Below, piece after piece: positions 13,931 to 20,968 of a stretch of DNA of 27,548 nt (within the stretch, counting starts at the first letter, position 1; every line of letters starts with the position of its first letter). The stretch is taken from contig JAHHSJ010000023.1 in assembly GCA_020025295.1 (NCBI GenBank), positions 1 to 27,548 on the forward strand, in the 5' to 3' direction. Made by a program: the position numbers and the translations under genes. Under the pieces are notes generated by a model. The model worked only from the letters and a program-made list of their open reading frames with translations. It did no database searches and was not told the DNA's origin. This DNA comes from Oscillospiraceae bacterium. Lineage in GTDB: Bacteria; Bacillota; Clostridia; Oscillospirales; Oscillospiraceae.

Positions 13931-13972
13931 ACGGAGGGCGGCTGCATCGAAATGCAGCCGCCCTCCGTTTTT
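13931..13972 (+). terminator. Intrinsic terminator after the DUF2461 gene
   Basis: A 17-bp stem (ACGGAGGGCGGCTGCAT with ATGCAGCCGCCCTCCGT; 13931-13947 and 13952-13968) with a CGAA loop ends in T5 on the plus strand. Confidence 0.93.
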
Positions 13973-13974
13973 GC

Positions 13975-14009
13975 AAAAAACAGAGCAGTCTCGGAAAGAG
14001 ACTGCTCTG
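13975..14009 (-). terminator. Intrinsic terminator of the transketolase operon
   Basis: A 12-bp stem (CAGAGCAGTCTC at 13981-13992 with GAGACTGCTCTG at 13998-14009) and a 5-nt loop are followed by TTTTTT on the minus strand. It begins 13 bases after the transketolase stop and sits back to back with the plus-strand terminator. Confidence 0.92.
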
Positions 14010-14021
14010 AAATGGATTTTA

Positions 14022-14960
14022 TTACTTGCAGAATGCCTCAGTGACCTCTGCAATGTGCTCGGCACACAGACCGAACTGCTTGAGCAGGTCGCCGGCAGGG
14101 CCGGAGTGACCAAACTCGTCGTTGACGCCGATGCGCTTGACGGGCACGGGGCACTTCTCGCTCAGAGCGGAGCAGACAGCCTCGCCCAAACCGCCAATGA
14201 TGGAGTGCTCCTCCACGGTGACGATCTTGCCGCATTCCTTGGCAGCCTTGAGCACCAGCTCCTCATCCAGAGGCTTGATGGTGCACATATTGATGACACG
14301 GGCGTGGATGCCCTTGGCTTCCAGAGCCTTACCGGCTTCCATGGCCTCGCTGACCATCAGACCGTTGGCGATGATAGCCACATCGTTGCCGTCCTGCAGA
14401 ACCTCGCCCTTGCCGATCTCAAAGTGATAGCCTTCCTCGTGGAAGATGGGGCTGGCGAAACGGGAGAAACGCATATAGACGGGACCCTCGTGCTTGGCAG
14501 CGGCACGGACCACGGCTTCGGCCTCAACGCCGTCTGCAGGGCACATGACCACCATGCCGGGGATGGTGCGCATCACAGCGAAGTCCTCGTTGCACTGATG
14601 GGAAGCGCCGTCCTCACCGACGGAGATGCCGCCGTGGGTAGCGCCGATCTTCACATTCAGGTGGGGATAGCCCACGGTGTTGCGGATCTGCTCAAAGGCA
14701 CGACCGGCAGCAAACATAGCGAAGGAAGAAGCGAAGGGGACAAAGCCCATGGTGGACAGACCGGCGGCCACGCCGATCATGTCGGCCTCAGCGATGCCGC
14801 AGTCGATGTGGCGCTCGGGGAAGGCCTTCTTAAAGATGCAGGTTTTGGTAGCGCCGGCCAGGTCGGCATCCAGAACCACCAGCTCGGGCATTTCCTTGCC
14901 CAGCTCAACCAGAGCGTTGCCGTAGCTCTCTCGGGTTGCGATTTTCTTGATGTCAGCCAT
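14022..14960 (-). CDS. tktB: Transketolase, C-terminal subunit
   Basis: 312 residues carrying the pyrimidine-binding and C-terminal domains of transketolase, which moves two-carbon ketol units between sugar phosphates using thiamine diphosphate. The catalytic Glu that activates the cofactor lies in DCGIAEADMIGVAAGLS (E58). Other family segments are FASSFAMFAAGRAFEQIRNTV, IGATHGGISVGEDGASHQ and VEEHSIIGGLGEAV. It starts one base after the stop of the N-terminal subunit gene, so translation is coupled and the two chains should form one enzyme, as in many anaerobes. A DXS-like or other ketolase function is less likely given the partner. Confidence 0.94.
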   Translation of the reverse strand: MADIKKIATRESYGNALVELGKEMPELVVLDADLAGATKTCIFKKAFPERHIDCGIAEADMIGVAAGLSTMGFVPFASSFAMFAAGRAFEQIRNTVGYPHLNVKIGATHGGISVGEDGASHQCNEDFAVMRTIPGMVVMCPADGVEAEAVVRAAAKHEGPVYMRFSRFASPIFHEEGYHFEIGKGEVLQDGNDVAIIANGLMVSEAMEAGKALEAKGIHARVINMCTIKPLDEELVLKAAKECGKIVTVEEHSIIGGLGEAVCSALSEKCPVPVKRIGVNDEFGHSGPAGDLLKQFGLCAEHIAEVTEAFCK

Positions 14961-14961
14961 C

Positions 14962-15807
14962 TTACAGTGCCTCCAATTCTGCCAGATGAGCCTTCAGCTC
15001 ATTCATAGCGATTTCATACTCCTCAGCGTTGGGAGCCTTGCCGTGCCAGCCGGCCTGATCTTCCATGAAGCTGACGCCTTTGCCCTTGGTGGTCTTCATC
15101 ACGATAGCAAAGGGCTTGCCCTTGACGGTCTTAGCCTTCTGGAAGGCAGCCTCGATCTGATCGAAGTCGTGACCGTCGATCTCGACAACCTCAAAACCGA
15201 AGGCTTCGCACTTCTCCTTGATGGGATAGGGGCTCATAACATCGGCAACTCGGCCGTCGATCTGCAGGCCGTTGTTGTCGATGACAACAACCAGGTTGTC
15301 CAGATTGTTGTGGGCGGCGAACATCATGGCCTCCCAAACCTGACCTTCCTGAATCTCGCCGTCGCCCAGCAGGGTGTAGACGCGCTCGTCAGAGCCCTTC
15401 ATCTTAGCACCCAGAGCCATGCCGCAGGCAGTGGAGATGCCCTGACCCAGAGAGCCGGTGGACATATCAATGCCGGGGGTGGTGTTCATGTTGGGGTGAC
15501 CCTGCAGATAGCTGCCGATGTGGCGCAGGGTGGGCAGATCCTCCCGGGGGAAGAAGCCACGGAGGGAAAGAGCGGAATACAGGCCGGGAGCCGTGTGGCC
15601 CTTGGAAAGGACAAAGCGATCCCGCACATCCTTCTTGGGGTTGGCAGGATCGACCCGCAGCTCTCTGAAATAGAGGTATGTGAACAGGTCAGCAGCGGAG
15701 AGGCTTCCGCCGGGGTGGCCGGACTTTGCGCCGTAAACGGCATCAATCACGCCGAGACGAACTTTGCAGGCGAGAACCTGCAGCTCATTGCGTTCAGCTT
15801 GAGTCAT
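14962..15807 (-). CDS. tktA: Transketolase, N-terminal subunit
   Basis: 281 residues forming the diphosphate-binding half of the enzyme: SGHPGGSLSAADL (H31), RDRFVLSKGHTAPGLYSAL, TGSLGQGIS, and the thiamine-diphosphate/Mg motif from GDGEIQEGQVWEA (148-160) to VVVIDNN (173-179). The ATG at 15807 is used (AAGGAG about ten bases upstream, standard family N-terminus MTQAERNELQ). The longer frame to 15942 reads through the promoter and part of the neighbouring terminator. It is first in the operon, with its own promoter. Confidence 0.94.
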   Translation of the reverse strand: MTQAERNELQVLACKVRLGVIDAVYGAKSGHPGGSLSAADLFTYLYFRELRVDPANPKKDVRDRFVLSKGHTAPGLYSALSLRGFFPREDLPTLRHIGSYLQGHPNMNTTPGIDMSTGSLGQGISTACGMALGAKMKGSDERVYTLLGDGEIQEGQVWEAMMFAAHNNLDNLVVVIDNNGLQIDGRVADVMSPYPIKEKCEAFGFEVVEIDGHDFDQIEAAFQKAKTVKGKPFAIVMKTTKGKGVSFMEDQAGWHGKAPNAEEYEIAMNELKAHLAELEAL

Positions 15808-15843
15808 GGTTTCCACGCTCCTTAAATATAAATTTGCGGCTAC

Positions 15844-15872
15844 ATTATACCATCTTGCGGACAGTTTGTGAA
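15844..15872 (-). promoter_or_regulatory. Promoter of the transketolase operon
   Basis: Minus strand: -35 TTCACA (15867-15872), 17-base spacer, perfect -10 TATAAT (15844-15849). It lies 37 bases before the start codon at 15807. Confidence 0.78.
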
Positions 15873-15895
15873 TAGAAAATACAGAAATAAGCCAG

Positions 15896-15931
15896 AAAAG
15901 AAATACAGCGCAGATCCGGAGATCTGCGCTG
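15896..15931 (-). terminator. Intrinsic terminator of the YerC-like gene
   Basis: A perfect 11-bp stem (CAGCGCAGATC at 15906-15916 with GATCTGCGCTG at 15921-15931) with a tetraloop is followed on the minus strand by TATTTCTTTTC, a U-rich tract. It begins eight bases after the stop codon. Confidence 0.83.
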
Positions 15932-15938
15932 TGAAGTG

Positions 15939-16247
15939 TCAATCGTCGTATTGAGAGAGATCGGGCATGGGTCGGGCGAGGACATCGCCGAGACTGCCGT
16001 TGCCGTAGTTGAGCATACGGTTGACCCGGCTAACGGTGGCACTGCTGGCCTTGGTGGCGTCCATGATTTCGGTGTAGACCTTGCCCTCCAGCAGGAGAGA
16101 GGCCACATCGAAGCGCTGTTCCATGGCGCTTAACTCTGTGGCAGCGCAGAGGTCTTCAAAGAAATGAACACATTCATCTACGGTGCGCAGCTTCAGTATC
16201 GCCTCATAGAGAGCGGTGGAGCGCTGACGCTTGGCGGGACGGGGCAT
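15939..16247 (-). CDS. yerC: YerC/YecD-family TrpR-related DNA-binding protein
   Basis: A 102-residue helical protein of the TrpR superfamily. Residues ~15-95 cover the dimerisation helices and helix-turn-helix: LYEAILKLRTVDECVHFFEDLC, then ELSAMEQRFDVASLLLEGKVYTEIMDATKASSATVSRVNRML, where SSATVSRVNR is the recognition helix. TrpR needs tryptophan to bind DNA; the ligand and targets of the YerC branch are not established. The start has GAGG about ten bases upstream. It is a single-gene unit with its own promoter and terminator, so the neighbouring transketolase operon is not cotranscribed with it. Confidence 0.9.
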   Translation of the reverse strand: MPRPAKRQRSTALYEAILKLRTVDECVHFFEDLCAATELSAMEQRFDVASLLLEGKVYTEIMDATKASSATVSRVNRMLNYGNGSLGDVLARPMPDLSQYDD

Positions 16248-16293
16248 GGAATCACATCCTCATTTAGATAATTCTCGAATTTAACTCTTTCCT

Positions 16294-16322
16294 ATTTTAT
16301 CACTGAAAAGCGTAATAGTAAA
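16294..16322 (-). promoter_or_regulatory. Promoter of the YerC-like gene
   Basis: Minus strand: -35 TTTACT (16317-16322), 17-base spacer, -10 TAAAAT (16294-16299). It lies 47 bases before the start codon. The AT-rich remainder of 16323-16400 shows nothing else I can support. Confidence 0.62.
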
Positions 16323-16407
16323 CAGGAAAAGAGAGAAAATTCGAAAAACTTTGCCTGAAATGGTAAAAATTGAAACAATCTGCGGAAAAGACGGAGGAAA
16401 TAGAACG

Positions 16408-16444
16408 AAAAAGATGTGAGCGGACGGGCCGTTCACATCTTTTT
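16408..16444 (-). terminator. Intrinsic terminator of rlmD
   Basis: A 16-bp stem (AAAAAGATGTGAGCGG at 16408-16423 with CCGTTCACATCTTTTT at 16429-16444; one G-U pair) is symmetric enough to work on both strands. The only gene that runs into it is the minus-strand rlmD, which ends 26 bases away. Confidence 0.88.
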
Positions 16445-16470
16445 GGTGTGGTTATTCAAAGGGAAACCGC

Positions 16471-17823
16471 TCAGCTGCGGGAGAGCAGGGCGACGGTTTC
16501 CACATGGTGGGTCCGGGGGAACATGTCCACCGCCTCCGCCTTTTCGGTGTGGTAGCCCAGCTCCTCAAACCGCTTCAGGTCCCGTGCCAGAGTGGCAGGG
16601 TCACAGGAAACATAAACAATGCGCTTCGGCTCCATGGAAACAATGTGCTCAATGACCGCCAGAGCCATGCCCTTTCTGGGAGGGTCCACAGAGATGACAT
16701 CCGGTTTCAGGTTCCGGCGCACCAGCTCGGCGGCAGCTTCTTTGGCGTCGGCGCAGATGAACTCTACATTGGAAAGCCCGTTCCGACGGGCATTTTCTTT
16801 GGCGTCCTCAATGGCAGAGGGGACGATTTCCGCACCGATGACGGATTTTGCCTGCTTGGCCAGCACCAGACTGATGGTGCCGGTGCCGCAGTACAGGTCC
16901 ACCACCGTTTCCTTGCCGGTCAGGCCGGCAAATTCGGCGGCTTTTCGGTACAGTACCTCGGTCTGTGCCGGATTCACTTGGAAGAAGGAGGGGGTGCTGA
17001 GTTTGAAGGTCAGGCCGCACAGAGTATCATAAAGGTGATCCTGCCCCCAAAGCAGCCGGTATTCCTTGCCTAAAATGACATTGGTCTTTTCTTTGTTGAT
17101 GCCCAGCATCACGCCCACCGTGTTGGGCACGGCGGCACAGATGGCGCTGACCAGAGAAGGCTCGTGGGGGAGATGATCCCCGTTGCACAGAATGCAGACC
17201 AGACTTTCGCCCTTGCGGTTGGTGCGGACATAGACATGGCGCACCAGCCCCTGATGGGTCAGCTCGTCATAGGCCGGAACCTTGTGGGAGAGCATCCAGT
17301 CTTTCACCGCCCGCCCCACCGCATCCGCCTGTGTTTGCTGGAGCAGACAGGATTCAATGTCGATCACATCGTGGCTTCTGGCCCGGTAAAAACCGACGGA
17401 TACACCATCTTTACCGCTGACCGGGAACTGCGCCTTGTTGCGGTAACGCAGGGGATCTTCGGCGCCGTGGATGGTGTCCACAGCGAGGTCCAGTCCGCCG
17501 ATGCGCCGAAGGGCGTCCTCCACCCGAGTGCGCTTCATGACCAGCTCTTCGCCGTAGGTCATATGGCGCAGGGCGCAGCCACCGCACTTGGGATAGTAGG
17601 GGCAGTCGGGCTTGACCCGTTCCGTGGAGGGGCGAACCACCTGCTCCACCTTGCCCCAAGCGGCGGTTTTGCCCACCTTGAGCAGCTTGACCCGGCAAAG
17701 CTCCCCCTGCAAAGCGCCTTTTACAAAGACCGCCATGCCGTCCAGACGGGCAACGCCGTCGCCTTCGCTGGAATAACCCTCAATTTCCAGAGGATAGATT
17801 TTATTTTTTTGAGGTCGTTCCAT
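16471..17823 (-). CDS. rlmD: 23S rRNA (uracil-C5) methyltransferase, RlmD/RumA type
   Basis: A SAM-dependent enzyme that methylates C5 of a uracil in 23S rRNA (U1939 in E. coli numbering, or the paralogous site handled by RlmCD-type enzymes in Firmicutes). 450 residues: an N-terminal TRAM domain (~8-62), an Fe-S cluster motif (C74, C80, C83 and C159), the SAM motif DLYCGTGTISLVLA, DPPRKG, the catalytic nucleophile C407 in YVSCDPATLARDL, and the C-terminal HHVETVALL motif with the general-base Glu. The ATG at 17823 is chosen (AGGAG about ten bases upstream; the TRAM domain starts right after); the frame continues to 17997 but without support. It is divergent from secA. A -10-like TATAAT lies at 17863-17868 with a poor -35. 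Site specificity cannot be read from sequence. Confidence 0.93.
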   Translation of the reverse strand: MERPQKNKIYPLEIEGYSSEGDGVARLDGMAVFVKGALQGELCRVKLLKVGKTAAWGKVEQVVRPSTERVKPDCPYYPKCGGCALRHMTYGEELVMKRTRVEDALRRIGGLDLAVDTIHGAEDPLRYRNKAQFPVSGKDGVSVGFYRARSHDVIDIESCLLQQTQADAVGRAVKDWMLSHKVPAYDELTHQGLVRHVYVRTNRKGESLVCILCNGDHLPHEPSLVSAICAAVPNTVGVMLGINKEKTNVILGKEYRLLWGQDHLYDTLCGLTFKLSTPSFFQVNPAQTEVLYRKAAEFAGLTGKETVVDLYCGTGTISLVLAKQAKSVIGAEIVPSAIEDAKENARRNGLSNVEFICADAKEAAAELVRRNLKPDVISVDPPRKGMALAVIEHIVSMEPKRIVYVSCDPATLARDLKRFEELGYHTEKAEAVDMFPRTHHVETVALLSRS

Positions 17824-17862
17824 ATTATGAACACTCCTAGAAAGAATCAATTCGTACCCGTT

Positions 17863-17891
17863 ATTATAGCGAAAAAGCCGATTCAATGCCA
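17863..17891 (-). promoter_or_regulatory. Possible rlmD promoter
   Basis: A perfect -10 TATAAT (17863-17868) lies 39 bases before the start codon, but the base run 17 bases upstream (TGGCAT) is a poor -35. Confidence 0.42.
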
Positions 17892-18016
17892 TCTTTTTTG
17901 AAGAAAAAACGGAAATTAGGAGAAAAGGCCGGAGTTTGGCAGAGAAAAAAGAGAGCGATTCGTCAAAATACCTGTTTTTTCGCACAAAGAACGCCACCTT
18001 TGTTCATAAAAAGGAC

Positions 18017-18045
18017 TTCCCTTTTTTTGTGGGCTATGGTAGAAT
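18017..18045 (+). promoter_or_regulatory. Possible secA promoter
   Basis: A -10 TAGAAT (18040-18045) is preceded at 17 bases by TTCCCT, a weak -35. It lies 60 bases before the secA start. No SecM/VemP-like arrest peptide or leader hairpin is evident. Confidence 0.42.
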
Positions 18046-18104
18046 TTGAAGCGTATGAGTGTGAAAATGTGCGGTTTATCCGCAGAAGAAAGGATCATAG
18101 TTTT

Positions 18105-20864
18105 ATGAGCATCCTGAAAAAGATTTTCGGCACCAGCTCCTCTAAGGAGGTCAAGCGTCTGATGCCGATCATTCAGCAGATTGAAGCGCTGGAAGATGAG
18201 TATAAGGCACTGACGGACGAGCAGCTGCAGGCAAAGACGCCGGAGCTGAAGGCTCGTCTGGCAGAGGGAGCCACCTTGGATGATATTCTGCCCGAAGCAT
18301 TTGCCGCATTGCGGGAAGCTGCCGACCGTGTGCTGGGCCTTCGCCCTTATCGGGTGCAGCTGATCGGCGGCGTGGTCCTGCATCAGGGCCGTATTGCTGA
18401 GATGAAGACCGGTGAAGGTAAGACTCTGGTGGCAACTCTGCCGGTTTACCTGAATGCACTGGCCGGACAGGGCGTGCATGTGGTCACGGTCAACGACTAT
18501 CTGGCAAAGCGTGACTCGGAGTGGATGGGCAAGGTCTACCGCTTCATGGGTCTGTCCGTGGGTCTGATCGTCCACGGCCTCAGCAAGGCTGAGCGCAAGG
18601 CTGCTTATGATGCGGATATCACCTACGGCACCAACAATGAAATGGGCTTTGATTATCTGCGTGATAATATGGCCATCTATGACACCGAGCTGGTTCAGCG
18701 CGGTCACGCCTTTGCGGTGGTGGACGAGGTGGACTCCATCCTGATTGATGAGGCCCGTACTCCTTTGATTATTTCCGGTAAGGGCGAGGAATCCACCAGC
18801 CTGTATCAGGAAGTGAACCGCTTTGTTTCCGGTCTGCGCTGCAAGCGCATTGCTGAGAGCGATGACAAGACGCTGGAAGACGAGGATGTGGAAGCCGATT
18901 ACATCGTGGAGGAGAAGGGCAAGCATGTTACCCTGACGCCCCGCGGTATCGCCAAGGCGGAGGAGTACTTCCATCTGGACAACCTGTCCGATGCGGAGAA
19001 CACCACTCTGAACCACCACATCAATCAGGCCATTCGTGCCCATGGCGTGATGAAGCGGGATGTGGACTATGTGGTCAAGGACGGTCAGGTTATCATCGTC
19101 GACGAGTTCACCGGTCGACTGATGTTCGGCCGCCGCTATAACGAGGGCCTGCATCAGGCCATCGAGGCCAAGGAAGGCGTCACCGTGGCAAATGAGTCCA
19201 AGACGCTGGCTACTGTCACCTTCCAGAACTACTTCCGCCTGTACAACAAGCTGTCCGGTATGACCGGTACCGCCATGACGGAAGAGGACGAATTCAGCGC
19301 CATCTACGGTCTGGATATTGTGGAGATTCCCACCAACAAGCCGGTGGCCCGTGTGGACGATCCCGACCGTGTGTATAAGACGGAGCAGGCCAAGTTCAAC
19401 GCCATCCTGAAGCGCATCGAGGAGTGCCACGAGAAGGGTCAGCCCGTTCTGGTGGGTACCGTGTCCATCGAGGGTTCTGAGCTGGTCAGCAAGATGCTCA
19501 AGCGCCGGGGCATTGCCCATAATGTGCTGAACGCAAAGCAGCATGACAAGGAAGCTCAGATCATCGCTCAGGCCGGTAAGTTCGGCGCCGTCACCGTGGC
19601 TACCAACATGGCCGGTCGTGGTACCGATATTATGCTGGGCGGCAACGCCGATTATCTGGCTCAGGCAGATCTGCGCAAGGCCGGCTATTCCGACGAAGTG
19701 ATCGCCGAGGCCACCGGCTTTGCCGAGGTCAAGGACGAGGAAGTGGCTGAGGCTCGTAAGAAGTATGCCGATGCCCTGCAGAAGTACAAAAAAGAGATTG
19801 CTGAGGAAGCTGAGCGTGTTCGTGCAGTCGGCGGCCTGTGCATCCTTGGTACGGAGCGGCATGAATCCCGCCGTATCGACAACCAGCTCCGCGGCCGTGC
19901 CGGTCGTCAGGGCGATCCCGGTGTCACCTGCTTCTATCTTTCTCTGGAAGACGACATTCTCCGCTTGTTCGGCGGTGAGCGCATCCAGAATATGATGGAG
20001 CGCATGGGTCTGGACGAAGATATGCCCATTGACGCCAAGATGCTCTCCGGTGCCATCGAGTCTGCCCAGCGCCGGGTTGAGTCTCGTAACTTTGAGGCTC
20101 GTAAGAGCGTGCTGGATTACGATAATGTCATGAACACCCAGCGTGAGGTCATCTATGACCAGCGCCGTCAGGTGCTGTCCGGTCAGGACCTGAAGGAGTC
20201 CATTGCCAACATGATCCGGGCCATCATCCGCCGTAATGTGGAGAGTGCCGCCGGTGAGCGCAAGCACTTCTCGGCTGAGGATTGGAAGAGCGCTACCGCA
20301 CAGTTCCGCGGTGTGTTCCTGCTGCCTGACGAATTGATGTACACCGATGAAGAGCTGTCCCAGCGTACGGCAGAGCAGCTGATCGGTGAACTGGAAGAGC
20401 GTGCCTTTGACATCTATAATAAGAAGGAAACCATTCTGGGCGAGCCGCTGATGCGTGAGCTGGAGCGTGTGGTCATGCTCCGTGTGGTGGATGAGTACTG
20501 GATGGATCATATCGACGCCATGGAAGAGCTGAAGCAGGGCATCCACCTGCGTGCTTACGGTCAGGAAGACCCCGTGGTGGCATACAAGCGGGAAGGCTAT
20601 GAGATGTTCGAGAACATGGTGGCTGCCATTCAGGAGGAAACCGTGCGCCGCATCTATATCACCCGTGTCAAGGAGCGCGTGGAGCGCAAGGCAGTGGCTA
20701 AGGTTACCGGTGAGTCCGGTGCCAGCGACGGCACGGTGAAGAAGCAGCCGGTCCGCAAGACCATCAAGATCGGCCGTAATGATCCCTGCCCCTGTGGCAG
20801 CGGCCTGAAGTGGAAGAAGTGCACTTGCGCCGCTTACCACGATAATCCGGAAAAGCACCAGTAA
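18105..20864 (+). CDS. secA: Preprotein translocase ATPase SecA
   Basis: SecA drives secretory preproteins through the SecYEG channel using ATP. 919 residues with the whole family layout: N-terminal LKKIFGTSSSKEVKRL, Walker A MKTGEGKTLVA (100-110), YGTNNEMGFDYLRDNM, DEVDSILIDEARTPLIISG (Walker B), the preprotein-crosslinking domain, MTGTA, NMAGRGTDIMLGG, the LGTERHESRRIDNQLRGRAGRQGDPG helicase-like motif, helical scaffold and wing domains, and a C-terminal zinc motif CPCGSGLKWKKC. The insertion around residues 585-625 (AEVKDEEVAEARKKYADALQKYKKEI) is a charged helix. The ATG at 18105 is supported by AAAGGA about ten bases upstream and the standard N-terminus; the frame is open to 17886 but overlaps the divergent promoter region. 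In many Firmicutes prfB follows secA; here purL does. Confidence 0.97.
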   Translation: MSILKKIFGTSSSKEVKRLMPIIQQIEALEDEYKALTDEQLQAKTPELKARLAEGATLDDILPEAFAALREAADRVLGLRPYRVQLIGGVVLHQGRIAEMKTGEGKTLVATLPVYLNALAGQGVHVVTVNDYLAKRDSEWMGKVYRFMGLSVGLIVHGLSKAERKAAYDADITYGTNNEMGFDYLRDNMAIYDTELVQRGHAFAVVDEVDSILIDEARTPLIISGKGEESTSLYQEVNRFVSGLRCKRIAESDDKTLEDEDVEADYIVEEKGKHVTLTPRGIAKAEEYFHLDNLSDAENTTLNHHINQAIRAHGVMKRDVDYVVKDGQVIIVDEFTGRLMFGRRYNEGLHQAIEAKEGVTVANESKTLATVTFQNYFRLYNKLSGMTGTAMTEEDEFSAIYGLDIVEIPTNKPVARVDDPDRVYKTEQAKFNAILKRIEECHEKGQPVLVGTVSIEGSELVSKMLKRRGIAHNVLNAKQHDKEAQIIAQAGKFGAVTVATNMAGRGTDIMLGGNADYLAQADLRKAGYSDEVIAEATGFAEVKDEEVAEARKKYADALQKYKKEIAEEAERVRAVGGLCILGTERHESRRIDNQLRGRAGRQGDPGVTCFYLSLEDDILRLFGGERIQNMMERMGLDEDMPIDAKMLSGAIESAQRRVESRNFEARKSVLDYDNVMNTQREVIYDQRRQVLSGQDLKESIANMIRAIIRRNVESAAGERKHFSAEDWKSATAQFRGVFLLPDELMYTDEELSQRTAEQLIGELEERAFDIYNKKETILGEPLMRELERVVMLRVVDEYWMDHIDAMEELKQGIHLRAYGQEDPVVAYKREGYEMFENMVAAIQEETVRRIYITRVKERVERKAVAKVTGESGASDGTVKKQPVRKTIKIGRNDPCPCGSGLKWKKCTCAAYHDNPEKHQ

Positions 20865-20968
20865 TTCCGAATGCAGGGGAGCCGCTGCGGCGGCCTCCTT
20901 ACAGAAATAGATAGAGAAATGCAAGATTTAAAGGTTCGACTGCATGGCGGTCGAGGAGGGTGGACAAG

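Noticed and set aside
16408..16444. Hairpin near 16420 as an attenuator for a plus-strand gene
   Set aside because: No plus-strand gene lies on either side within reach. It serves as the terminator of the minus-strand rlmD.
20865..20959. GGTTCGAC near 20933 as the T-arm of a tRNA between secA and purL
   Set aside because: The flanking bases do not form a T-stem, and no acceptor stem or anticodon arm can be built around it.
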